Below are positions 13,126 through 25,711 of a DNA stretch of 64,000 nucleotides, in pieces (position 1 is the stretch's first letter; each line of letters opens with the position of its first letter). Made by a program: the position numbers and the translations under genes. Source of the stretch: Pelodera strongyloides (lineage: Eukaryota > Nematoda > Chromadorea > Rhabditida > Rhabditidae); NCBI GenBank assembly GCA_036852015.1, contig JAANDG010000098.1, positions 248,001-312,000 of the forward strand. The letters run 5' to 3'. Under the pieces are notes generated by a model that was not told where the DNA came from, did not search any database, and saw nothing but the letters and a program-made list of their open reading frames with translations.

Positions 13126-13906
13126 TCTATCTCGAGGGCATTATCCAATTGAGTGCGCATATGTGACTGTTCACAGGCAATTGTTTTGCACTTGGATTCC
13201 CGCAAAAATATAAACAAACCACTCGTCTTTCCTTTCTTGCAGCTCAGTTATCCCACGTCCAACTTTCCTTCAGTTTTATTCTGTGTATCATCAAAAATTT
13301 ATTTCCTACCATTTCCTTTGCTCCAACGAAATAACTATTAAGTTGTTTCTTTGAATTCGGCTCGTCTATTTAGTCCATTACTTTACAGATTAGTTGTAAA
13401 CCGACATTGGTTTACTGAATACGTAATCACATTTATTATGTTACAATCCCAAAAAAAGCCTAAAGGCCTAGTTAGCTTGAAATGTTCCGCCCACCAGATT
13501 TTTTTTAGAACTTTTTTGGTTCGTATGTTACTCCATTCGGCATACCAAATTTATCATTTCATTGTGCCTTTCTTTCTTTGCACCTTCGCTAATCCCTATA
13601 TTCAAAAAAGGAGGGATTGCGTTTGGATCATCGATTTATATGAACACGGCCCTGTTCTCTCTTCCCATCTTCTTGGTGCATATGCGGTGTTTGTGTCTGT
13701 ATAAACCTACCGCTTCCATTAGCTGAATATCACCTTTACTGGTCTCCTTGAATAATTTCCCCTCTTTCCCGTTTCCGTGTTTATATTTTCAGGTTGAACT
13801 AAACAACCTCCAATTGATTATTCTATGTGTCCTTCACATCTATTTTTTTGCTCCAGAGTTGGTCTCCTGTGTCCGCTTTACATTTCGACTAGTAATGGTA
13901 CCTTTT

Positions 13907-13908
13907 TA
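13907..13908 (+). promoter_or_regulatory. Candidate splice (possibly spliced-leader) acceptor before the second paralogue
   Basis: A CTTTTTAG acceptor lies 19 bases before the ATG at 13928. It fits either nematode trans-splicing or a 5' UTR intron. Confidence 0.4.
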
Positions 13909-13927
13909 GAAGCAAAACAACGACGAG

Positions 13928-14813
13928 ATGCTGCCATTCGGCTTGCGCAGACTGTATGAGAAGTTCACCAAGAAGGCTGATGATGCTCCCAAGGAGGCTG
14001 AGAAGCGCCCTGTTCCTGGATGGAATTGGAACCCGGGCATGAAGCCTCCCATCTCACTGCCTTCTCGTGCCGCGTACAATGCTTCGAACTCGCCCCAGTC
14101 GGCCACGTCGCCGAGCTCGTCAATGTCGGATGGGTCGGCAATGAATGAGACCTCTGGATCGTCCTTCTCGTGGACTGCAACTGCGAATAACCGCAAGCGC
14201 AAGTGAGTTTACAATTCTTCTTTTTCTTTCACGGCTAAAACCACATGTAGATTTGAACTTTGCTTGTGAGATAGTTTGTGGCTGCTAATTATCTAGAAGG
14301 TTCAGAAATAGATTGAATTGTTCAGGATTCCCGGCCCCACCCTTCTGCCGGAGCACGAGGTCGACCCCAATGGAAATTCGGTGTCGATGGATAATGATGA
14401 TGTAAGTTACTTGAATTTCATGCTCCTCTGACGAGTTAGTGACCAGCGATGGACCAAATAAAAGTTCCGCGAAATTTCGCCCTTCCATTTTAAAGAAATC
14501 TGTTTTCAGGTGCACAAACGTATGGTCGTTGATGTGGCCGATGCCAATTGTTATCAGAAACAGGAGCTTGTTGGAAGTACGTTTGTGGATCTGACTGCCG
14601 ACGGATATCGACAGGTAATCATTTGTTTTGTTTCCTGTGTTAACAGCATCGTCTGTTAATCATTGCCGTTAAGCAGAGTACTGTGTTTATTGTTTTGATA
14701 GGTCATAAGTGTTTTTCTTTTAGGTTCACGTTTCCGGCAACCTCGAGGACAGACGCATGGCTGCCCGCGGCTTTGTGCGTCCGTATGACGATATTGACGA
14801 GATGGACTACTAG
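13928..14813 (+). CDS. Unrecognised small basic protein, copy 2 of a tandem pair
   Basis: Four exons (13928-14202, 14326-14401, 14510-14614, 14724-14813) encode 181 aa. Intron positions and phases match copy 1 exactly, and exons 2 and 3 have identical lengths in both genes (76 and 105 bases), so the two arose by tandem duplication. The N-terminus is MLPFGLRRLYEKFTKK. A Ser/Pro-rich linker, an SFSW motif and the basic cluster NRKRK across the first junction follow. The shared C-terminal blocks are DPNGNS, KRM.VDV.DANC, LVGSTFVDLT and RQVHVSGN. The tail differs: copy 2 ends in an acidic stretch (DDIDEMDY), whereas copy 1 ends basic (VFRR). Family and function are unknown to me. Confidence 0.88.
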
Positions 14814-15975
14814 GCCCCCTACCATCAGTAGGCTGTCAGCGATGACCCTATTGCTGTCAGCCAATACCTTATGTGGGATCTTTTAAAGGATAGTTTATTA
14901 TCCTTTCCAGTGGTTTAAAATGTTGTCTTCCTCTCCAAACTTTTGTTTGCTTTAGACTGATCATTAGATGTTGTAAATAGAATTACCTACGCTCGAATGA
15001 TACATTAGGTACAGCAACAATCCTTGTTTTGTTAGTTGTTGAGAACATTTAGTTGTTATTTTTCTCGAACCTTCCGTTCGCATATTTGTTACCAGTCGGT
15101 CGTTTACTGGATTGCTCCTATCTAATATTTGTTTGTTAGACTGCTGATTCAACAGCTTGTTTGCTTGTACATATCCTTTGACTTTTTATCTTCACGTTTC
15201 GGGAATTTAGTCCAGAATTTAGCACTGCATCTTCATAATAACCAATGGCTGATTATGTCAGTGGTGCACAATAGTTAAATCTCCCCATTATATTTTGTTG
15301 GTTACTTAGATAGTTTTATTTATTTTTTCCACTACTATCCTCTCTGGTTTCTCCGTGCCTTAAATGTGGATCTCTTTTTCACGCATATTATATTTGTTGT
15401 TTTGATTATATAAAAAAAATTACAACGTGGTCCTCGTTTCTTGCGGAGTTCTTGTTTTGGGTTTTTTCCATTTGCACACAACCACGTCTCGATTCCAGGT
15501 GCAAGAACGCCCTGTATAATTTGGTGTGCTGGCTTCAGTGCACTTTTTTTGTGAACAACACAAGCGTGAGATACACTTTGTTTATTTAACACTAATTGAT
15601 TGAATTGGTTAGACATCACAGGCTATTGTGATTGATTTCGAAGAGTGCGAAGTCTATAACCATCTAAGAATGTCAACTACATTGGGCTCTGGGCAATAGG
15701 TTAAGCATTTTGGATGGAGGCTTATACATAACATAATGACTGAATGCACTAACTGTAACTACGCAACATAACATCAATCTATTTATATCAATGTGACCCG
15801 TATGAGATTATATGTCATGAAACGAATTGGGTTAAAGTAGGTAATGACCATTGACACATAATATGATTTAAAGCTAATAATTACACAACTAGGATTAGTT
15901 TAATTTAAATAATGGCATGTGACAATGATAGAAATAGTCGTAAGTCCACAGTGAAAATCTTGATATTGACTTTGC
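14814..15975. other. Convergent intergenic region
   Basis: 1.16 kb separates the stop codon of copy 2 from that of the minus-strand receptor gene. It should hold both 3' UTRs. Minus-strand AATAAA equivalents (TTTATT) occur near 15310 and 15576. No other feature was seen. Confidence 0.5.
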
Positions 15976-18900
15976 TTATCGTTTCTTCTTGGCTCCGCAA
16001 AAGAGAATGCTTCGAAAAGCGTTGCGGAACCGTTGGTCGAACACTGTATAAATGAGTGGATTCAGCGATGAGTTGATGCTGAAACAATACTTAATTAGTA
16101 GGTTTTGGATTCAACCGACTACTTTGCTGATGCTTCTTTATTGATCATAGCTAATGTAGCGAACAAAAACTGCTCTTCGCCTTTGCTCGTAACACTGAAA
16201 TTTTACTATGTGCATATAAGGGCTTGGAATGCGGAGTCCGTGAGCTTTTGAAAAACGACCATCTACCTGCGGAGCCCTTGTTAGCGACATTGTGTATTGA
16301 ACTGCAACTTACTATCCAAGCCACGTCGCCAAGAACATTGCCATAACTGGAATGCATCCATCGCCGTTTTGTATGGCACACAGCGAATTGACGGCGTGCA
16401 GAATGAAGAAAGGCAACCAACAGAAGAGGAATACAGCTGTAATTAATTAGTAATAAAATAATTGTTCTTTCATAATAACATAATAACATTCACTTGTTCT
16501 TTCCACTATGTAGCAAACGGATGCGATACAAAGTTCCGGACTACCTACCCAACACAACTGCCAGCGTTACAGTGGCCTTTTGTTCTCGTTTCATTTGCTT
16601 CGTAGCCTTTTTGATCAAGTGCCTGGAGGGACGAGCCTTCCAACCAGAAGTCACTCTGAAATTGTAATCATTATAATTAAATAAAAATTACTGTGTATAA
16701 GAAGGGTTTTAATCTTTGGATTACTCGAAAAGGGGAAAGGAAACAAAACGATAAACCGACCTTTTCCATAGCTCCGTCTTGTATGTTTTAAGACTTTCAC
16801 CAAAAGAAGATTCTCGGGCATTATTCACCAGTCCATTGTTTTCCGTCATTGTGGTCGCAGTCTCAGCAATTGTATTGTTGCTCAGCTTTTCGATCGGAAG
16901 ATGTACCTAATTTTAATAGGTTTATTGTTAAGTGGCGTCCAACATTCTCAATGTTTACATGATTATCGTGACCATTCAAGCCATACGCTTTATTCTTCAG
17001 TTCAGATAGACTACTAAATACAGAGCGTGTGCTCACTTTGGGTCTCGGATCTACAGTCAACATATCGGTTGTGGTCGAGGTTGCGGTGTTGCACTTTGTT
17101 ATTCCTCCATTCATTTTCAGCGATCCATTTCGTCTGATTGAACCCATGGACCGAGTTGGAGTGATCTGAAAATAATGGATTAGCTCATTGTTTTCATTGT
17201 GGTCGTATCTTGTACGGCTGAGAACCAAAACTTTGTTAGCCAATTCGCATGAATCCAAAATGTCGGGCAGCTGCGAGAAATAAGGTAGGGCACGAACAGT
17301 CAAACCCATTTCAAACCATCATTCTCACCTGCTTTGCTTTACGTTTGCTCTCCCGACTGCTCCTTTTTCTGTGAAGGTCGTCGTCATTTGAATCCTTCCT
17401 ACTTCCGCAATCAATGTACGGAATGAGCTCCTCTAGATCTTCTCCGAACGACCTTCAAACACATCGTCATTCATATCCATAGGTTACCCATAACAGTCTA
17501 TCCACTTTATCTGTACTACCTTTGCGAGCTTCATAGCTTCAGCTTTCGGCTTTGTGTTGTCTATAGATAAATGCAGAAATTAAAGAGCAAGTGTAAAAGA
17601 CCTAGGTGAAAACTTCCTCGTTACTCTTTTTCTTTGAAGACTGGAATTTTATATTTGCGCCCGAATGGGCAAAAACTTAAGGAGTGGCTTCTGGCGTTTG
17701 TGGCGTAGTCCCCCCCCCCCCCATTCTGCCTTCGAAGGTCATTGCGAATGCATTTCACTTTGGTCTCGGATAACCCCCGCGTAAAAATGGCGAGGCTCGG
17801 AGATCATGTCCTTTTCAAGAAAAATACGTACGTGAATAGTGAAACAGACAATGAAGTAGGTAACATGAATTTCAATCATATCTATGTTGCCTTCTTTTAC
17901 TTATGAAGAAAGATTGTAATGCATACCTGAGAATTCCACGAGAACTACATTGTGAGTGCACTCTTTGGAGAGATGAGTGAATTGTGTCCAGATCAGGGTC
18001 TGTATGACGCAGGCTTTGGCGTTCTGACTCCCGGTCATCACGAGGAAGTGATATCTGTAACACTTACGGCTCAGTAAGATTACGATTTTGTTTGCTGTTG
18101 CTATGAGCTTGTTCTTATCACAGACAGTTTCATTTTATCGGCTAGTTAGGTGCCATGTTGAGTGTTCTATGTATATACGACCATTTTGCTTATTGTTGGC
18201 TGTATGGGAACCAACCAACCAACCCTCGATTGCGGTGAAGGGAGCGGAGCTGGTGCTTCCTTTGGTGTTAGAGGGCTTGATGTGGATTCGTCAGAGGAAT
18301 CAGTCATCGTTGGATATGATGAAGTCTGTAAAGAGAAAGGAAACGGTAGACACGAATAACCACCAGCTGCCTCTAAAAAAAGTGCAATATTTTTCCATAT
18401 ATTTACGGTAGTTTTACTATTGCATCCTCAATAACTCGGCTAAGTTTTTCCCGAAACTAGTTTGGCCCCTGGGCATTGGCCCACTTCGTAGTTTTTTGTT
18501 GGTTTGTTTCTGTGAATGAAAATCAGAATAGTTCCTCATTCAAATCCGATGCAAATCTGCTTAAGATCGTCCGCCGGATTCAAACAACCAAATTATTCGG
18601 GGGGAAAATGATTTGATAAGATCACGTCTATTCGATTTGAAACCAATAATCTTTTAGGGCTGCGACGGGTTTCACAACTTCCACGAAAATATACTATGGT
18701 TGGAAAGAAGCGTCACATGAAAAATGATTATATTGCTTCTAATGATTCTCATTTCATTTGGATTCTACGAATGTCTTTAACTTTTTATATAGGTAGATGA
18801 GAATAACAAATAAACGCAGCGAGACTAATACCGAGAGCTTATTGAGGCCTACCTGAAAGCTTATCTCGAGTAGAATTTGATCAGTTTTATGTTTGAAGTG

Positions 18901-21900
18901 CGTTCCCATTTGTCTGGCAAAGCGGGCGCCCCCTAATAAAGCATTTGATATCCGATCTGTTTCCGTCTTCGCTGCTTGTCGTAATGAACGAGCTCGTTCT
19001 CGTTGCCGCAGTCTTCGGAAGATTATTGCATACAACACTGAAGAGGACTATTGTTGCATACTGGCTGCCTTTTTTTGTGAAAAATCAAAACAGAAACTAA
19101 AAGTAATTTCCGTTGTTATGTATGACAGGCTGCTGTTTTCAAACATTGAAAGTTTACAGAAAAAATGGAAACTACAAAAGCGGTACGTTAGTTTGAACTG
19201 ATCATTGCTGCCGTAAGTGTAATAAATAGAATAAAATAGAATTCACCAATCATCGCCATACAGGGAATGAAGAATGAAAACAATGACGAGAGGATGTTGA
19301 AGTATGGATTTCCAAGTTCACAAGCCTAAATATGACATTATTAAACTTTCACTGTCAACTGTAGGATCCAACTGACGCTCCTGGCTGCTGCTTGAAACTG
19401 ATTTAAATCGTCTTATATGTCAGTTCGAATACAAATGCTGGTCCTACACATCACTGAAAATAATCAGTAGTCAACTGCTAGAAAAAGCAAGGACTGCAAG
19501 TAAATTATATATTTAGCCGCTTTACATATAACCAAATTCTCTTCTACGGTATTTCCAATTAGTCGCAGTGTCAGTTGCAGGCAGCGTATCAGGCAAAAAG
19601 TAACCGGGGGATTGCACATTGTGTATTTTTATGACATTATTTTTAAGAGTAGTTGAGTAATTCTAAGCTGATCACGCAATGCGACAACTTTTTCAAATGA
19701 GTACAAAACTAATGTTAAGACTTTGCTAATGTTAAAAACACGCGGAATAAAATTGACGACCTGCAAGGGAACATAGACTGTAGTTATTTTAAATGGTATC
19801 AGGACTTCTTCAGTGTCAAATAAGTGGCTTTAAAGAAATTAGTGCGCTTCCGAAAAAAAAATGACTAGCTTCTTGTATGTATGATTACTTTGGCAACGCT
19901 GGACCTTGATCAGTATCTTGATCAGTATCTGCTTTCCTTTTAATTCACAATTAAAAAAAGCCGAAAAAATCTGCTTTCTACCCTGCATTTCTTGTAAGCC
20001 ACTACTTCCAAACTCGGGCATGCTCGTGTTTTCACCGGGACGACTTTTTCAAAGAGAATTATTTGTGAAGCATGGCTTCTCACGCTTCCAACGCTTCACC
20101 GATTCCCCCACCTCCCTATTGACATCGCACACCCCGTGAACCCGGATTCTCCAACGGAGTAGCTCCGTCCTGCTGGTCAATTCAGTGGCACATTCATAAT
20201 TCATTAGACCAAGGAAGCGCCTTGAAGGTTGTTGCGAATTGGTGTAAGAATAGAACACGAAAGGATCTTTGAAGATAGAATTATTATAACCAACATCGAA
20301 GCCTAGATGAAGAAAGACTGTTGCGTTATTGGCGGGAAGCGACACTGTTATTGCAAAATGTTCAGCTAATCAAATATGCTGCGGAATATCCGTATATGGG
20401 GGTGTAGGGGAGTGAAAAAGAAACAAATCTCGGTTGAGACAACTAGCAGACTTCAAACGTCCTGCAATAGTTTCTTAATGTGTATTTTTGTAACACGTTA
20501 AAAAAGAAAACATATCACTTTTTTATGATTGGATTTTGTTCTACAACTGCCCACGCAAAAGACGACAAGTTGTTTCACAACCCTGCAGCTTTCACTTAAA
20601 AATGACTTAGATCGTTTACCGATAGGACTTATATCTTTGATGGATTTCTGATAGACGTTTCACCGCTTTATTTATTTTCTTACACTTAAAATGCTCAAAG
20701 ATTCGTGTTGTTTGATCGTCTCACCTCCCACCTCATGCATAAATAAATGACACGAAATACTTGATGATAAGAAGAGAAAAATATGTTACGTGCGGTAAAA
20801 TGGATATTCAAGTCATTTATCAATTGCATGTTTGCGAGGTAATTGTAATTATTTGCTGAATTAAAAAAAAATCATTGCGGTTTTGCAAAGGCGGTTTGAC
20901 ACATGATAAGAGCGAGAGTGGTGAGGAACTACTGGTCTGGAAAATAAAAGTTTTGGTTGTTGTTTGAATGTACTGATTGGGATGAAGCGAATGTCGCCTA
21001 CCTCATTGGTCATCTTGTTCACTCCCAGAAGAATGGGAAATCCAACCGATATGGAAACTCCCCAAACAATGGAGATGGAGATCATGGCCCGACCTCCGCG
21101 GCTCCCATACTGTGCATATGATATGGGATGGCTGATTGCGATGTATCTAAATGAATTATCCCATTAATGAATCTGCATATACCGCTTTGTACAGTCTCTT
21201 AATATGCCACTTATGCGTACGTGATGACCATGTGTCCACACCGCTCACAACGAGTGAATTGAGGAAGTGAATTTCTTGTGCGCGATCGGTTTTTTTTTTC
21301 TTCTTTTCTCTGGGCTTTTGTGAATGGAAACACAACTATCCAAGGAAACAGAGGGAATGAGAAAGGAATCGGCGGGTTCTAGGCCTTGATTAATTGCATT
21401 ACGGTCGATTACACGCACACACAGAATTGGCAATTACAATTGCAACACTGGCACGCGGATAAAACAGTGAGTAGAAGGAGGGAATTAAACAGGAGCCGCT
21501 TGCCGAATAAGTGGGTTATGGGTTACTGATATTGGAGGCCGAAACAACTTCCGCGTGGTTTCAGAGACAGAAAATGATGATGATGTCATTAGAATTGTAT
21601 TCAACAGATGTTTTGCTTGTGGTTAATTACAATCTATCTTTATCTAATAATATACCCGCCTTATAGAGACACCATGTCTTGCACGCAAACCACCACATCG
21701 GACTTGCTTTCAAAAAATATACATATGCATATAACCAACTACTATTGACAGCCACTTTTGTTCAAGTTTTGGACAAAATACTAAAGGGACCCCTCTCTTC
21801 TTTAAACTTACGTCAAGTCCGATGCGAGTCTCTTACTACATGTGCTTCTTGATCACCGATCACACATTTTTTGTAATAACTGGTTGGCCTTTCGTCAACT

Positions 21901-24900
21901 TGTGTCATGCACAGACAACAGTGAACATTAAGATTGCATTATATTTCAACATGGGTCGGCGTGTTTTTGACAGGAGAACTGGCCTATTCTTTGGGATTCT
22001 AAGGATTAGCTGGCCAGTAAAGTTTGCTCGCCAGAGTGGCAAACTCGAATCCTTCTACAACTGGCATTGACAGTTTAAAGTGGCTTGGAGCCGGAAAGCG
22101 GTTGTCAGAAAAGTTGACACTGTCAGATTCATGGATTGGAATATAAACAAGTGATTGTTGAGATCTTATGAAAGAAAATTAATGAGACACTTAGGCATTT
22201 ATCGAAACACATGATCATTGAAGATAAAAACATCGAACAAGAAAGCGCATTAGGAAGATGAAACAGGCGGTTGCTTGACAGTTAATTTTAGCAGTCGTAG
22301 AACCGTAACACAATTAATCAGTTTGTAATAGTTCCTCGAACAAGGTTTAGATCTAATCAATAGGGATACAGTTTGGTCAGATTGCTCAATAAATAAAATA
22401 ACAGCTCACCTGTCTAGTGAAATCGCTAGCAGATTCAAAATGCTGGCCGTGGAACACGTGACATCTGTGGCCAAGTAGACATTGCACATGAATTGTCCGA
22501 GTTCCCATTTAAATTCATTCAGCTAAAACGATCGGAAAATCAGACTGAAACCATGAATGGTTTGCAAACAAATGCAACATGTGTGTTTCTTTATAAGAGG
22601 TTTTAATTATACTTTTACGTTTGGAAGTCTCACCCATCTTTCTCATTTTAGTCACAGAAACAACCTTACGAAACGTAGTGGTTCAAAAAGTGTGGGTGTT
22701 TCAGGAGTTCTCTTAACTTTCGCAAACAAACGTTATTTATTGCCGCTGGAGCTGTGACCGGAAATTGGTGTGCGGCACTTTTTTCACTCTCCAATGTTTC
22801 TAACATTCTAATAAATGATTGTTAATCATAAGAGGAAAGACCTAATGCCCTAAGACACCAGCTCCATGAGTCTCACAACATTCGTTTCAAAATAGCTTGC
22901 AATATTAATTTAAAGAAAACTAGATACTTTTTTCTGCGTGGCGAACTTCATTGCTAAGCATAAAACTGTTTTTCAGGGTTCAATTACTAATATTAATTAT
23001 ATATTGTTAAACGTTTCTCGCAAACCTACACATACACTTCTACTACGATGCAGAAACTAATATCGCGTCCGTTAATAATCCAAAACGGCAAAAAAACGTC
23101 CACGAACACATACCATTAAATGTAATGCGCTGTTTTTTTAATCTGGAGCCAAATTTCCGCAAAAGAACGCGATTTTCCCCGCTCGTAATTCAAACAACAA
23201 CTAGCGAAAGACACGAAAACAATACATTTCTGAGGATATAAATCAAATTTTTGCAAGGCCCATGTTTTAACAAAAAACACTGTGGCGAAACAAACAGATT
23301 CAACAGTAATGCAAAAACAAGCAGGAACCGGTAAAAGTAGGTAGTGGACCACGCCATTGCTCATTAATCACATATGAAGAAATTGCCTACGCAATTTCGA
23401 GGGAGAGTAACTTCGATAGCTTAAATGTTATAGAAACCTAATTGACAGACTAAATATGATATCAAAACCCCACCTCAACGTAGACGCCAAAAGACATCAC
23501 ACACATGGCAACCTGAAAAATCAAAATGTATAAGAAGAATTAGTTTATAAGAAATATTTACCATTTTTTGTTTCGGAAATTGCAGACAACTATTTTTTTC
23601 TGGAAAGGATGTGGTGCTCTATTGCTGTTAAATTAGCGCGTAATACATTTCAATGTAAATGTATCAAACCTTTTCTTATACAGCTTCACCTGTGTTTTAA
23701 GTTGCGTTACAGGATTCATATGACCCTTTTGTTTTATTTCAGTCATGGCTAGCCATAGGGCATTTTACGGATTTTAAAACGACGCACATATTATTTGTTC
23801 AGGCCGCAAGCTAATATGTATAATGTTTTTCTTGCCCTTTCAAGAGGGTCACAGGATGATTTGTCATTAGTTCCGCAGCATGTTTTTTTGCAATACCTTG
23901 AGCTACCGTAATAGAAGTACGATGTTTACTGTTGTTGAAACACAGTTTACACATAATCTGATTATGATGTGTTTATAGCCGGATGTGCAGAAACATCACT
24001 ATAAAAAGAGAAGCGAAATGACTAAAGTGTTGTATTCCAGCTTAAGGAGAAGCTAACAAACTAATGTAACCGAAAGGATTAAATATTTGGCTTAAAAACA
24101 GCGAAATCCTTTTAATAGTGCACTTTTAACTGTTTCCGGTTCGTTTTAGGGTATCCTATACGTATGTGTTTTACAAAAGATCACGTGCAAAGGTCAATAT
24201 TTTATCATAATAGCGAATGTGTCTTGATGAGGAATTCGAGCTATTTTTTCGGGAAAAATAGGAACGGCATAAATTGAGTCATTTTACACCAGGAACGGCC
24301 AGTCCTTTTTGCATGACGTTGAGTGCCGCAACGTTTTTGAAATATGTCACTCTGGAGGCTTTGTTCTTGTTTTTAGACAGTTAGTCTTGATTTGGTCCCT
24401 TGGGACACTGAGGTCAGCGTTCAAGCCCAGTTTACTTTGCAAATTTTGCGGAATTGCGAAGTCAGCACTTCCTCACCACAGAATCTATGTCATTCGCAAA
24501 GTTTGGAAGACAAGCCTACGACCAACTAAGCATTTAATTATTCGAAGAACATTCTCTTTCGACTTCCACATCAAGTTCGCGCACTTTTGAACAATTCTTG
24601 GCAATCTGGATGTCTATCCGTTTCGAATGTGAACTTCTTGAGTGGGGCGCATAAAATTATGTATGATCCTTCAGAAATTCAATTTTAGAGCCAAACGCGG
24701 GGCCACTTCCTTAAAAGGATCAATTTTAGTTTGTCCAGTTGTGCTTAAATATGCACCGTGAACATGTTTCATATGCATGGGATTGGGAGTTAATAAATCT
24801 GACCAACAAGTCAACATTGTGAATTACTTTAATACCAATTATTCTACCAGCGGGAAGGAACTAACAATACGACCAATTCATTCAGTTGCCTTTGTATACT

Positions 24901-25623
24901 TCAAACAAAGTGACAAGCGAGGGAACTTTGCTCTTAGAATTCAATGAATGTTATGTTATAATTGGCGCTAGAGATGTTTGACCGGTAGTAAATCGAGACA
25001 ACAAAGTCAATGTTTTATGTAGCTCCAGTTTCACAAATACTTTTATAATAGCCTATTTCCTTATTTTACTGGTTCTGTTTGCTTTTTTGGCCCTTCGTAT
25101 AGAAATGAAGTAATACTGCGCTCTGTTTCTTTGGATCTTGCGGGGAAAAACTCGGGTTCGCAACAAATGAAATCGAGGACGCTTATTAATACATTAGCGC
25201 GGGGGGTACACTTGGTCCCGGTGCCCAGTTTGCTGCCGGACTGAGGAATCTTTCACCTCAATTAAAGCCTATCGGGATTTAAGATCTTCAGAGAACGAGA
25301 AAAGACTGAACTTCATGAAGGGACGTGCAATCAAGAACGATGTTTTGTTGGGGGGAAAATTCATTGCTTAGCGGGACTACTTTGGGAGTTGTTTGGCGCG
25401 AGATTACTCAGCGATAAGAGGCAATCGTCAGGAAAACTATACTGAATGATGGACTCAGAAAACTGACCATAAAGTCGGAGATTGCAAGCGAGACGATAAG
25501 TAGATTGGTTACTGTGTGAAGGGAGCGTTCCCTGCAGACGGCTAGAACGACGAGGGCATTGCCAAACACAGCGAGCACAGGAATTACTGGGAGCAGTGCC
25601 GATAGAGCATCTGACCAGATCAT
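15976..25623 (-). CDS. dop-3: D2-like dopamine receptor (DOP-3 type GPCR)
   Basis: Fifteen exons, read on the minus strand: 25623-25468, 23512-23474, 22522-22410, 21146-21002, 19325-19247, 19037-18853, 18325-18224, 18054-17927, 17452-17329, 17270-17232, 17165-16959, 16906-16761, 16655-16549, 16436-16313 and 16078-15976. All phases agree and give 598 aa. Visible class A marks: N22 in TM1, D50 in TM2, D85 (amine anchor) and D102-R103-Y104 in TM3, and cysteines C78 and C153 for the extracellular bond. TM5 has serines 164, 165 and 168, the catechol contacts. TM6 has CWLPFF (W530, P532) and TM7 has NPLIY (572-575). The third intracellular loop is about 320 aa. In C. elegans DOP-3 signals through Go and slows locomotion. 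The symbol rests on recalled similarity; DOP-2 is the alternative. Exons 17270-17232 and 17165-16959 could be read as one (66 bp, in frame). Confidence 0.88.
17710..17722. repeat. Poly-C run inside a receptor intron
   Basis: Thirteen consecutive C bases, unusual in this AT-rich DNA. It lies in the intron between the exons ending at 17927 and starting at 17452. Confidence 0.9.
19326..21001. other. Receptor intron, 1.7 kb
   Basis: This intron lies between the TM3-TM4 exon and the TM5 exon. I see no additional in-phase exon, which agrees with uninterrupted receptor homology across the junction (KMTNE joined to ACELGNPYF). No other structure was recognised. Confidence 0.6.
21147..22409. other. 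Receptor intron, 1.3 kb, splitting the DRY motif
   Basis: The intron interrupts the Arg codon of the DRY motif (phase 2). Nothing else was recognised in it. Confidence 0.6.
23513..25467. other. Receptor first coding intron, 2 kb
   Basis: It separates the TM1/TM2 exon from a 39-base exon encoding [13 protein letters not shown]. No extra exon or element is supportable. Large first introns in nematode receptors often hold enhancers, but none can be identified here. Confidence 0.55.
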
Positions 25624-25709
25624 AGTCGCCTCCCAACTCCCAATCCAGTGAACGGCCACCAACACCGTGGGAACGATGCAAAGTCAAAGTATGGTCCTTT
25701 ACTCGTTTT

Positions 25710-25711
25710 CT
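25710..25711 (-). promoter_or_regulatory. dop-3: Splice acceptor defining the 5' end of the receptor first coding exon
   Basis: On the minus strand TTATTTGCAG ends here, making the exon start at 25709. The exon has an in-frame TGA before the first ATG at 25623, so translation should start there. The acceptor could receive a spliced leader or join a 5' UTR exon further upstream. Confidence 0.55.

Noticed and set aside
17536..17575. Possible extra minus-strand receptor exon between CTATAG and GTAGTA
   Set aside because: It does not fit the phase of the exons on either side, which join correctly without it.
18088..18411. Plus-strand small protein with a hydrophobic N-terminus
   Set aside because: Its region is explained by a minus-strand receptor exon (18325-18224) that fits the phase of its neighbours exactly.
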